Source: Gemmatimonadota bacterium (GTDB taxonomy: Bacteria > Gemmatimonadota > Gemmatimonadetes > Gemmatimonadales > GWC2-71-9). Taken from it: a stretch of DNA of 7,715 bases. Positions 1 through 5,555 of the stretch are shown piece after piece (position 1 is the first letter of the stretch; each line of letters begins with the position of its first letter). The stretch covers positions 393-8,107 of the forward strand of contig QHTY01000069.1 of assembly GCA_003220985.1 (NCBI GenBank), given 5' to 3'. Made by a program: the position numbers and the translations under genes. The notes under the pieces were generated by a model. That model worked only from the letters and a program-made list of their open reading frames with translations, did not search any database and had not been told where the DNA came from.

Positions 1-398
1 GTCGGGATCGTGGCCGCCGTGTCCATGAACACCATCTGGAACAGGAAGTAGGCGAAGACCGGCGCGGTGTAGGCGACGCCGGTGAGGAAGAACCCGGTTC
101 CTCCGAACAGGCCCCACGTCTTCCCACCGATCGTCACCGAGACTTCATGCGACAGCTGATCGTAGCCGCCCAGCGTACCGAGCGGTCCCACGCCGCCCGC
201 CTGCAGTGCGAAGCCCACCGCCCAGTAGGCCAACATCGCGATGCCGTACACCATGAAGTTCATCGTCATGGTGTGCGCGGCATTCTTCGCGCGTGTGAAG
301 CCCGTCTCGACTAGCGCGAAGCCGGCCTGCATGAACATCACCAGAAAACCGGCGACCAGCGTCCAGACGAAGTTGATGGCAACGGTGTTGGCGTCCAT
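1..398 (-). CDS. amt: Ammonium transporter Amt, N-terminal part (runs off window)
   Basis: Ammonium channel/transporter of the Amt/MEP/Rh family in the inner membrane, which brings ammonium to the glutamine synthetases encoded just upstream. The 132 visible residues begin MDANTVAINF. They contain the family hallmark FMQAGFALVETGFTRAKNA (about residues 22-40), followed by a second hydrophobic helix with YGIAMLAYWAVGFAL (about 51-65) and a third starting near residue 110. The first helix (about 5-28) looks like a membrane segment rather than a cleaved signal peptide. The ATG at 398-396 is preceded by a GAGG-containing Shine-Dalgarno (402-408) about five bases away. The pore residues (the conserved Asp and twin His) and any downstream glnB/glnK lie outside the window. 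It follows glnA-alpha on the same strand after 181 bp and has its own -24/-12 promoter. The family assignment is firm; the substrate is inferred from the family and the neighbours. Confidence 0.95.
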   Translation of the reverse strand, partial: MDANTVAINFVWTLVAGFLVMFMQAGFALVETGFTRAKNAAHTMTMNFMVYGIAMLAYWAVGFALQAGGVGPLGTLGGYDQLSHEVSVTIGGKTWGLFGGTGFFLTGVAYTAPVFAYFLFQMVFMDTAATIP

Positions 399-432
399 GT
401 CCCCCTCGGGCGTTCTTGGTGTCAGTAGATTT

Positions 433-530
433 GTGCATGATATGCACGTTTCTGTGTACACTGTGCATCACTCAAGCACGGCGACAGCATATGCGTACGC
501 CGATTCATGCACTACTTGCACGAATATGCA
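433..530. promoter_or_regulatory. TGCA-box cluster upstream of amt
   Basis: Six TGCA tetramers occur within 97 bases, at 434, 443, 464, 508, 517 and 527. The pairs 434/443 and 508/517 each form TGCA-N5-TGCA. The first pair sits in a perfect inverted repeat, GTGCAT-GAT-ATGCAC (433-447). The pair 443/464 is 21 bp apart, two helical turns, with a GTGTACAC palindrome (454-461) between. The box at 527 overlaps the -12 element of the sigma-54 promoter. The same arrangement recurs upstream of glnA-beta. I infer binding sites for a nitrogen regulator. The NtrC consensus has its TGCA half-sites about four bases further apart, so it is not a textbook NtrC site. The 433-447 palindrome could instead act as an RNA hairpin in the amt leader. 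Confidence 0.5.
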
Positions 531-542
531 GACACCGTGCCA
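527..542 (-). promoter_or_regulatory. Sigma-54 (-24/-12) promoter for amt
   Basis: Read on the minus strand the sequence is TGGCACGGTGTCTGCA. Against the sigma-54 consensus TGGCACG-N4-TTGCW it matches 11 of 12 defined positions, with C for the first T of the -12 block. The invariant GG (541-540) and GC (529-528) are exactly ten bases apart. The predicted start is near 516, giving a 5' leader of about 118 bases before the amt ATG. Sigma-54 control of ammonium transport genes is well known in other bacteria. No sigma-54 gene or activator is visible in this window, so use of this site is inferred. Confidence 0.75.
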
Positions 543-544
543 TT

Positions 545-572
545 GGGGGAAGAGGGGGGAGCTGAGGGGGGG
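545..572. other. G-run tract between glnA-alpha and amt promoter
   Basis: Three G-runs of 5, 6 and 7 bases (545-549, 554-559, 566-572) lie on the plus strand between the glnA-alpha stop and the -24 element of the amt promoter. The transcript of the glnA/amt strand is therefore C-rich and G-poor here, as in a Rho loading site that would separate glnA from amt. On the plus strand the runs could form a G-quadruplex. The composition is seen directly; both roles are guesses. Confidence 0.35.
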
Positions 573-579
573 ACGACGT

Positions 580-1905
580 TCAATACTGGGCCAGGTAGCG
601 CTCGACCTCCCACTCGCTCACGCGGCCGATGTATTCCTGCCATTCCTCCCGCTTGGCCTCCACGAACCGCTCGTAGATATGTGACCCCAGGGCGTCACGG
701 ACCACGTCGTCCTTGTCGAGCATGTCCAACGCCTCGTGGAGGTCACGCGGCAGCTCGTCGATCCGGTACTTGCGCCGCTCGCGGAAGCTCATCGCGAAGA
801 TGTTCTTGTTCACCGGATCGGGCGGAGTGAGCTTGCGCTCGACGCCGTCCAGCCCGGCCGCGAGCTGTACCGCGAGGGCCAGGTACGGGTTCGCCGATGG
901 ATCGGGCATTCGCAGCTCGCAGCGGGTGCCGACGCCGCGGCGGTCGGGGATGCGGACCAGCGGGGACCGGTTGCGCATCGACCAGGCCACGTTGGTCGGG
1001 GCCTCGTAACCCGGAACCAGGCGCTTGTAGCTATTGACGAGCGGATTCGTGACCGCGCAGAAGCCGCGGGCGTGCGTCAGGAGCCCCGCGATATAGCTCA
1101 GCGCTACCGGAGACAGCTCCCACTTCGCCTTGGGATCGTGGAACGCGTTCGCCCCCTTCCGGAACAGCGACTGGTGGGTGTGCATCCCCGAGCCGTTCTG
1201 GCCGAAGATCGGCTTGGGCATGAACGTCGCGAGAAACCCGTGCCGGTACGCGACGTTTCGGACTATGAATCGAAATGTCGCAAGGTTGTCGGCGGTCTCG
1301 AGGGCCTCGGCGTAGCGGAAGTCGATCTCGTGCTGCCCCGGCGCCACTTCGTGATGCCCCGCCTCGACTTCGAACCCCATCGCGACGAGATCTTTCACGA
1401 TCAGCCGGCGAATCTCCTCGGCACGATCGACTGGCGTCTGGTCGAAGTAGCCACCGTGATCGTGTGTGATCGTCGTTGGCTCTCCGTCCGCATCCAATTG
1501 AAAGATGAAGAACTCGGCCTCAACCCCGGCCATCATCTCGTAGCCGAGCGTCTTCGCTTTGGCGATCTGGCGCTTCAGCGCCTGCCGCGTGCACCCAGCG
1601 AATGCCGAGCCGTCGGGGTTGTAGATGTCGCAGATCACGCGAGCGACTTTGCCCGCCGCGTCACCGTTCGGCAGCACGCGGAAGGTGTCCAGATCGGGCC
1701 GCAGCACCATGTCCGATTCCTCGATCCGGACGAAACCCTCGATCGAAGAACCATCGAACATGATGTCGCCCTCGAGTGCCTTGTCGAACTGACTCTCGGG
1801 CACCTCCACATTCTTGTTGATGCCCAGAATGTCGGTGAACTGGAGGCGCAGGGAGCTGACGTCTTGTTTTTTTGCCGCTTCGAGGATTTCGCGTTTGGTT
1901 GTCAT
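580..1905 (-). CDS. glnA: Glutamine synthetase type I-alpha (Bacillus type)
   Basis: Makes glutamine from glutamate, ammonia and ATP in the cytoplasm; the active form is expected to be a dodecamer. The 441 residues closely resemble Bacillus GlnA in length and motifs: FDGSSIEGFVRIEESDM (50-66), EAEFFIF (129-135), HHEVAPGQHEIDF (184-196), KPIFGQNGSGMHTHQSL (231-247), NSYKRLVPGYEAP (291-303, with the flap Glu), NRSPLVRIP (312-320) and PDPSANPYL (334-342). Arg60 matches the feedback-inhibition Arg of the Bacillus enzyme. The region that carries the adenylylated Tyr in beta enzymes reads NKNIFAMS (367-373), so adenylylation is not expected. I chose the ATG at 1905-1903 because the protein then starts MTTKREILEA as in the family. 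A TTG 18 bases upstream would lie inside the intergenic hairpin. No Shine-Dalgarno is evident before the ATG, so translation may depend on coupling to or remodelling of that hairpin. It lies 84 bp downstream of glnA-beta and is probably cotranscribed with it. Confidence 0.97.
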   Translation of the reverse strand: MTTKREILEAAKKQDVSSLRLQFTDILGINKNVEVPESQFDKALEGDIMFDGSSIEGFVRIEESDMVLRPDLDTFRVLPNGDAAGKVARVICDIYNPDGSAFAGCTRQALKRQIAKAKTLGYEMMAGVEAEFFIFQLDADGEPTTITHDHGGYFDQTPVDRAEEIRRLIVKDLVAMGFEVEAGHHEVAPGQHEIDFRYAEALETADNLATFRFIVRNVAYRHGFLATFMPKPIFGQNGSGMHTHQSLFRKGANAFHDPKAKWELSPVALSYIAGLLTHARGFCAVTNPLVNSYKRLVPGYEAPTNVAWSMRNRSPLVRIPDRRGVGTRCELRMPDPSANPYLALAVQLAAGLDGVERKLTPPDPVNKNIFAMSFRERRKYRIDELPRDLHEALDMLDKDDVVRDALGSHIYERFVEAKREEWQEYIGRVSEWEVERYLAQY

Positions 1906-1915
1906 GTGAAGTAAT

Positions 1916-1982
1916 GGCGGCAACGGGCGGCAAAAGGCGGCAACGGAATCACCATTGCCGCCCGATGCCGCCTGTTGCCGCC
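1916..1982. repeat. Long imperfect hairpin of GGCGGCAA octamers between the two glnA genes
   Basis: The left arm (1916-1946) and right arm (1952-1982) pair at 26 of 31 positions around a five-base loop (1947-1951). Each arm holds three copies of GGCGGCA(A), direct in the left arm and inverted in the right. In the transcript the element starts seven bases after the glnA-beta stop and ends ten bases before the glnA-alpha ATG, filling almost the whole spacer. No U-run follows, so it is not a standard terminator. It could be a REP-like mobile repeat, an RNA-stability or processing hairpin that sets the ratio of the two enzymes, or a structure hiding the glnA-alpha ribosome site. Confidence 0.8.
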
Positions 1983-1989
1983 CTAGTTG

Positions 1990-3459
1990 TCAGGCGTCGT
2001 AATACAGGAAGAACTCATAGGGATGCGGGCGCAACGCAACGGCGTCCACATCCTTGACTCGCTTCATTTTGAGCCAGGTGTCGATGAGGTCCTGCGTGAA
2101 GACACCGCCTTCGAGCAGGAACGCATGGTCGGCCTCCAGGGCTTGCAGCGACTCGAGGAGACTTCCCGGCGTGTTCTTGACGTGCTTCCGCTCTTCCGGT
2201 TCCAGCTCGTACAGGTCCACGTCCATCGGCTTGGGCGGCTCGATCTTGTTTTTGATGCCGTCGAGACCCGCCATGAGCAGCGCGGAGAACGTGAGGTACG
2301 GGTTGGCCGATGGATCCGGCGCCCGGAACTCGAGCCGCTTGGCCTTCGGCGAGGTCGAATACATCGGGATGCGGCAAATCGCCGAGCGGTTGCGCTGCGA
2401 GTAAATCAGGTTGATCGGCGCCTCATAGCCCGGTACGAGCCGGCGGTAGCTGTTCGTCGTCGGGGCCGCAAAGGCAAGCAGGGCAGCCGCGTGCTTGATC
2501 AGCCCGCCGATGTACCACCGCGCCGAATCTGAAATCAGCGCGTACCCGTTCTTGTCGAAGAACAGGTTGTTCGTGCCGTTCCACAAGCTCATGTGCACGT
2601 GCATCCCAGAGCCGTTGTCGCCGAACATCGGCTTCGGCATGAACGTCGCCGTGTAGCCGTTCGCCGCGCACACGTTCTTGACGATGTACTTGTACATCAT
2701 GACCTGGTCCGCCATGCGCATCAGCGTGTTGTACCGCATGTCGATCTCGGTTTGGCCCGCCGTACCGACCTCATGGTGGTGGACTTCCACCTCGATGCCC
2801 GACGCGATCATCGCCAGCATGATCTTGGAGCGCAGATCCTGCAGCCGGTCGGTCGGTGGCACCGGGAAGTAGCCCTCCTTGTGGCGCGGCCGGTGGCCCA
2901 GGTTGGGCGCTCCGTTCGTGCCGGAGTTCCAGATGCCTTCTTCCGAATCGATGTGGTAATAGCCCTCGTGCGCGTTCTGGTCGAAGCGCACGGAGTTGAA
3001 GATGTAGAACTCCGCCTCCGGTCCGAAATACGCCGTCGTGGCGACGCCACTCTTCTTCAGAAACGCTTCGGCTTTGCGGGCTACATAGCGCGGATCGCGG
3101 GAGTAGGGCTCGCGGGTGATGGGATCGACGACGTCGCAGGTGAGCGAGAGCGTCGGGACCTGCAGGCACGGATCCACGAAAGCGCTGGCCGGATCCGGCA
3201 GCAGCAGCATGTCGCTCTCGTTGATTGCCTGAAAGCCGCGGATCGACGAGCCGTCAAATCCCAAGCCGTCGGTGAACGTATCTTCCTCGAGCTCCTTCAA
3301 CGGAATCGAGAAATGCTGCCAGGTGCCGGGCAGATCCGTGAACCGCACGTCCACGATCTGTACTCCTGCTTCCTTGGCGCGGCGGATCACATCCGCCGGC
3401 GACGTACCGGCGGCTGCTTTCGCACCGGCGCCGACGCTGGGTTCCAGCGTTGCTGTCAT
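1990..3459 (-). CDS. glnA: Glutamine synthetase type I-beta (enterobacterial/actinobacterial type)
   Basis: Second type I glutamine synthetase, same reaction as its neighbour but of the beta subtype. The 489 residues contain FDGSSIRGFQAINESDM (68-84), GPEAEFYIF (146-154), the beta-type insert with GHRPRHKEGYFPVPP (188-202), HHHEVGTAGQTEID (227-240), KPMFGDNGSGMHVHMSL (276-292), NSYRRLVPGYEAP (336-348), PDPSANPYL (381-389) and the C-terminal PHPYEFFLYY. Tyr417 in DLYELEPEE aligns with the adenylylated Tyr of Escherichia coli GlnA (NLYDLPPEE), so it could be modified by a GlnE if the genome has one. The N-terminus carries about 20 extra Ala/Gly-rich residues. The ATG at 3459-3457 has a GGGAAGGAG Shine-Dalgarno (3470-3478) ten bases upstream. 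An in-frame ATG at 3546 lies upstream of the predicted sigma-54 start and is rejected. First of the probable glnA-glnA transcription unit. Confidence 0.97.
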   Translation of the reverse strand: MTATLEPSVGAGAKAAAGTSPADVIRRAKEAGVQIVDVRFTDLPGTWQHFSIPLKELEEDTFTDGLGFDGSSIRGFQAINESDMLLLPDPASAFVDPCLQVPTLSLTCDVVDPITREPYSRDPRYVARKAEAFLKKSGVATTAYFGPEAEFYIFNSVRFDQNAHEGYYHIDSEEGIWNSGTNGAPNLGHRPRHKEGYFPVPPTDRLQDLRSKIMLAMIASGIEVEVHHHEVGTAGQTEIDMRYNTLMRMADQVMMYKYIVKNVCAANGYTATFMPKPMFGDNGSGMHVHMSLWNGTNNLFFDKNGYALISDSARWYIGGLIKHAAALLAFAAPTTNSYRRLVPGYEAPINLIYSQRNRSAICRIPMYSTSPKAKRLEFRAPDPSANPYLTFSALLMAGLDGIKNKIEPPKPMDVDLYELEPEERKHVKNTPGSLLESLQALEADHAFLLEGGVFTQDLIDTWLKMKRVKDVDAVALRPHPYEFFLYYDA

Positions 3460-3469
3460 TGAGTGGGGT

Positions 3470-3478
3470 CTCCTTCCC
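3470..3478 (-). promoter_or_regulatory. Shine-Dalgarno deciding the glnA-beta start
   Basis: Minus-strand GGGAAGGAG lies ten bases before the ATG at 3459. It lies inside the short leader predicted from the sigma-54 promoter and selects this start over the longer in-frame ATG at 3546. Confidence 0.8.
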
Positions 3479-3495
3479 GAGTCCATGAGATGCTT

Positions 3496-3511
3496 TGCAA
3501 GCGGCGGGCCA
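3496..3511 (-). promoter_or_regulatory. Sigma-54 (-24/-12) promoter for the glnA-beta/glnA-alpha unit
   Basis: Read on the minus strand the sequence is TGGCCCGCCGCTTGCA. It matches the TGGCACG-N4-TTGCW consensus at 11 of 12 defined positions (C for A in the -24 block), with GG (3510-3509) and GC (3498-3497) exactly ten bases apart. The predicted transcription start is near 3485, giving a compact 26-base leader that contains the Shine-Dalgarno. The spacing, the strand and the nitrogen-gene target all agree with known sigma-54 control of glnA elsewhere. Confidence 0.8.
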
Positions 3512-3554
3512 TACGGGAAGCTAGACTGCCTATGGGGAAGTGTCAAGAAATCAG

Positions 3555-3631
3555 TGCACGAACTGCAAGAAAAATCGGCTGAGAGGCTGTTTACCGTGTG
3601 GAAATGTGCAAACTGTTCGCTCGAATGTGCA
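3555..3631. promoter_or_regulatory. TGCA-box array upstream of the glnA-beta promoter (candidate enhancer sites)
   Basis: TGCA occurs at 3555, 3564, 3607 and 3628. The first pair forms TGCACGAACTGCA (TGCA-N5-TGCA). The second pair lies in the direct repeat AATGTGCA (3603-3610 and 3624-3631), 21 bp or two helical turns apart. The box centres are about 72, 81, 124 and 145 bases upstream of the predicted sigma-54 start, where enhancer-binding activators normally act. The amt region shares the TGCA-N5-TGCA form and the 21-bp spacing, and TGCACGAA occurs in both (517-524 and 3555-3562). The array lies wholly between the end of the preceding small gene and the promoter. Confidence 0.55.
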
Positions 3632-3640
3632 GCATATCCG

Positions 3641-3892
3641 CTACAGCGCCTCCACGAAGTGCAACAACTCCACCGCTGAAAACTCGGCGAACCGTTCCTG
3701 AATGTCCTTCTCCTTCCATTCGAGGAAGATCCAGCCGGTCACCTTATGCTGCTGTCCCCCGCCACTGACGAAATGGATCCGCCCCCGCACGGCCCCGAGT
3801 GACGGATCGGGCTGGCCCTCGAGATAGACGTCCCAGCGCTGCTCGCCCCGCTTCAGCTCCCCCATGTGCTTGCCGTATTCCGTCGCCGCCAT
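3641..3892 (-). CDS. Small hypothetical protein (83 aa)
   Basis: I do not recognise this family. The 83 residues start MAATEYGKHM, are soluble with no signal peptide, cysteine or membrane segment, and look beta-rich in the middle (RGRIHFVSG, KVTGWIFLEW at about 51-60) with a charged C-terminal helix (61-83). The coding sequence reads as a normal protein rather than a shadow. It lies on the same strand as glnA and diverges from the zinc-ribbon gene with 59 bp between starts. No good Shine-Dalgarno precedes the ATG; an internal ATG at residue 10 (MGELKRGEQRW) is an alternative start. It ends ten bases before the TGCA array and could read through into glnA-beta. Confidence 0.65.
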   Translation of the reverse strand: MAATEYGKHMGELKRGEQRWDVYLEGQPDPSLGAVRGRIHFVSGGGQQHKVTGWIFLEWKEKDIQERFAEFSAVELLHFVEAL

Positions 3893-3951
3893 GGGCCCTA
3901 CTCTATCGGCTTTCGTGACAGCCGCTAGCCCGGGTTACATTCCCTCGACCT

Positions 3952-4644
3952 ATGACCTGTCATGCCTGCGGTGCGCAGCTTTCTTCCACGGCGCGGTTTT
4001 GCCACAAGTGCGGTGCTGCCGTCGCAACGGCCGGTGTGACCGGCTGGCGCGCCGGTCTGCCGTGGGGGCTGGCGGGGGCGGCGCTGGGCGCGCTCGTTAC
4101 GGTGCTGGCGATGCGCGGAGCTGGAGCACGGAGTCAGGAGCCAGAAACGGTTGCCCCGGCTCCCGGCTCCCGACTCCAAGCTCCCGACATTAGCCAGATG
4201 TCTCCCGAAGAGCGCGCGAACCGCCTCTTCAATCGCGTGATGATGCTGGCGGAGTCGGGCAAACAGGACAGCGTCGAGTTCTTTCTGCCCATGGCGCTCG
4301 GCGCCTACGCCCAGTTACCCACGCTCGACGCCGACGCCCGCTACCACGTGGGGATGCTGCAGCTAGCAGGTGGAGACGCGAAGGGGGCGCTCGCACAAGC
4401 CGACACCATCCGCCAATCAATTCCCACTCACCTTTTCATTTATGTATTGCGCGCGCACGCGTACCAGGTGCTCGGCAATCTCGCGGAAGAGCGCCGTGCG
4501 TACGACGACTTTCTCCGCAATGAGCCCGCCGAGCTGGCGCGCAAGCGGCCCGAATACGCACAGGGCGCGCACCTCGACGCGCTAACCAACTTTCACTCTG
4601 AAGCCGAGCGGCAGGGGCGAAGCGGTCCGGGCCGGAACCCATGA
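3952..4644 (+). CDS. Zinc-ribbon, single-TM, TPR-like protein (230 aa)
   Basis: Function unknown. Residues 3-20 form a zinc ribbon (CHAC at 3-6 and CHKC at 17-20, four Cys). A hydrophobic stretch at about 36-54 (LPWGLAGAALGALVTVLAM) is a likely membrane helix, placing the zinc ribbon in the cytoplasm and the rest outside. A Pro/Ala-rich linker (58-80) leads to an alpha-helical region with two TPR-like helix pairs (about 127-160 and 161-194, with ALAQADTIRQ and HAYQVLGNLAEERRAYDDFL). The linker is coded by a heptamer-repeat hairpin. The stop overlaps the start of mqnD (ATGA), pointing to translational coupling and one operon. No clear Shine-Dalgarno precedes the ATG, and only a poor TACATT (3936-3941) can be seen upstream. 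A role as a membrane scaffold or assembly factor is possible, but nothing shows it. Confidence 0.85.
   Translation: MTCHACGAQLSSTARFCHKCGAAVATAGVTGWRAGLPWGLAGAALGALVTVLAMRGAGARSQEPETVAPAPGSRLQAPDISQMSPEERANRLFNRVMMLAESGKQDSVEFFLPMALGAYAQLPTLDADARYHVGMLQLAGGDAKGALAQADTIRQSIPTHLFIYVLRAHAYQVLGNLAEERRAYDDFLRNEPAELARKRPEYAQGAHLDALTNFHSEAERQGRSGPGRNP
4123..4185. repeat. Heptamer-repeat hairpin inside the linker-coding region
   Basis: Three heptamers of the GGAGYMM type (4123-4143) are followed by four of the reverse-complement type RRCTCCM (4158-4185). Positions 4123-4142 can pair with 4165-4184 at 17 of 20 positions. The element codes for the Pro/Ala-rich linker (residues 58-78) of the zinc-ribbon protein, between its membrane helix and TPR-like part, and is 63 bases (21 codons) long, so it keeps frame. 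It looks like a REP-type repeat that has settled in a tolerant part of a gene. Confidence 0.7.
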
Positions 4645-5525
4645 CGACAACGCCGCGCCGGACGATCCACGTCGCCCACAGCCCCGACGCCGACGACGCG
4701 TTCATGTTCTGGGCGATGGCTGCCGGCAAGATCGACACGGGCGACCGGCGGTACGTGCACGAGCTCGGCGATATCGAGAGCTTGAACCGCCGCGCCTTGG
4801 CGGGCGAGCTCGAGGTGACCGCGGTGTCGCTGCATGCCTACGCATACCTGGCGGACCGCTACGCGCTGCTCGCGCACGGTGCCAGCATCGGCGACCGCTA
4901 TGGGCCGCGCATCGTGGCCCGCGAGCCGGCGCCCCCCCCAGCCGATGCGCGCGCGGCGCTCGCCGGCAGGCTCGTCGCCGTGCCCGGTGAGCTGACGACC
5001 GCGTTCCTCACGCTGCGGCTCTACCAGCCGGCAGTCCGTCACGTCGTCGTCCCGTTCGATCAGATCGAAGCGTTCGTCGCGGCCGGACAGGCCGACGCGG
5101 GTTTGCTGATTCACGAGGGTCAGCTGACGTTCGCCGACCGGGGCCTGCACCTGTGGGCGGACATGGGCGAATGGTGGTATCAGGAGACCCACCTGCCTTT
5201 GCCACTCGGTGGCAACGTCGTTCGGCGCGACCTCGGCGCTGACCTCATGCGTGCGATCGCCCGTGACCTGAAGGCAAGCATCGAATACGGCCTTGCCCAT
5301 CGCGCCGAGGCGCTGCGGCATGCTCACGGGTTCAGTCGCGGGCTCGACTTGGGTCTCACGGATCGGTTCGTCGGCATGTACGTGAATGCCTACACCGTCG
5401 ATTACGGAGTGCTGGGACGTCGCGCGGTGACTGAATTGCTGAAACGTGGGTTTGCGGCGGGTCTCATTCCAGCGCCCTCTCCGTCGCCCACCGGAGACCT
5501 AGCGTTCGTTGCAGCCGATTCCTAG
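4641..5525 (+). CDS. mqnD: 1,4-dihydroxy-6-naphthoate synthase MqnD (futalosine menaquinone pathway)
   Basis: Predicted to convert cyclic dehypoxanthinyl futalosine to 1,4-dihydroxy-6-naphthoate, a late dedicated step of the futalosine route to menaquinone. The 294 residues have the periplasmic-binding-protein-like fold of the MqnA/MqnD family. Motifs visible are HSPDADDAFMFW (13-24), the EVTAVSLHAYAYL segment (58-70), YGPRIVARE (87-95), VPGELTTAFLTLRLY (114-128) and LIHEGQLTF (156-164), with His158 at the position I take as the family's catalytic His. MGEWWYQETHLPLPLGG (175-191) also fits MqnD. No signal peptide is present, which argues against an ABC transporter binding protein of similar fold. 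The start overlaps the stop of the preceding gene by four bases. mqnA, mqnB and mqnC are not in this window. MqnA is the main alternative; the HSPDxDDAFMF motif favours MqnD. Confidence 0.87.
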   Translation: MTTTPRRTIHVAHSPDADDAFMFWAMAAGKIDTGDRRYVHELGDIESLNRRALAGELEVTAVSLHAYAYLADRYALLAHGASIGDRYGPRIVAREPAPPPADARAALAGRLVAVPGELTTAFLTLRLYQPAVRHVVVPFDQIEAFVAAGQADAGLLIHEGQLTFADRGLHLWADMGEWWYQETHLPLPLGGNVVRRDLGADLMRAIARDLKASIEYGLAHRAEALRHAHGFSRGLDLGLTDRFVGMYVNAYTVDYGVLGRRAVTELLKRGFAAGLIPAPSPSPTGDLAFVAADS

Positions 5526-5542
5526 TTTGGCCGTGGCTTCAC

Positions 5543-5548
5543 AAGGAG
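5543..5548 (+). promoter_or_regulatory. Shine-Dalgarno for the TTG-started HD-GYP gene
   Basis: AAGGAG stands seven bases before the TTG at 5556, in the 30-bp gap after mqnD. It decides this non-ATG start. No ATG lies near enough downstream in frame to keep the first strand of the receiver domain. Confidence 0.85.
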
Positions 5549-5555
5549 CATCGGG

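Noticed and set aside
241..684. Plus-strand open frame crossing amt start, the amt regulatory region and the glnA-alpha end
   Set aside because: Overlaps two sure genes and the promoter region, with no recognisable protein.
1867..1873. A7 run in glnA-alpha codons (A AAA AAA) as a programmed frameshift site
   Set aside because: The codons simply encode Ala-Lys-Lys in a conserved helix, and no alternative frame of interest follows.
736..1914. Long plus-strand open frame (392 codons) opposite glnA-alpha
   Set aside because: It is the mirror of a strongly conserved GlnA sequence in GC-rich DNA, where such antisense frames are expected; its protein looks like no family.
2593..3462. Plus-strand open frame (289 codons) opposite glnA-beta
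   Set aside because: Shadow of glnA-beta, with Arg/Val/His-rich antisense composition.
3460..3546. Longer glnA-beta start at an in-frame ATG (29 extra residues)
   Set aside because: It lies upstream of the predicted sigma-54 start, covers the promoter itself, and lacks the good Shine-Dalgarno seen before 3459.
3915..3941. GTGACA / TACATT as a sigma-70 promoter for the zinc-ribbon gene
   Set aside because: The spacer is about 15 bases and both boxes are poor; not strong enough to annotate.
4593..5327. Minus-strand open frame (244 codons) opposite mqnD
   Set aside because: Shadow of mqnD; composition typical of antisense frames.
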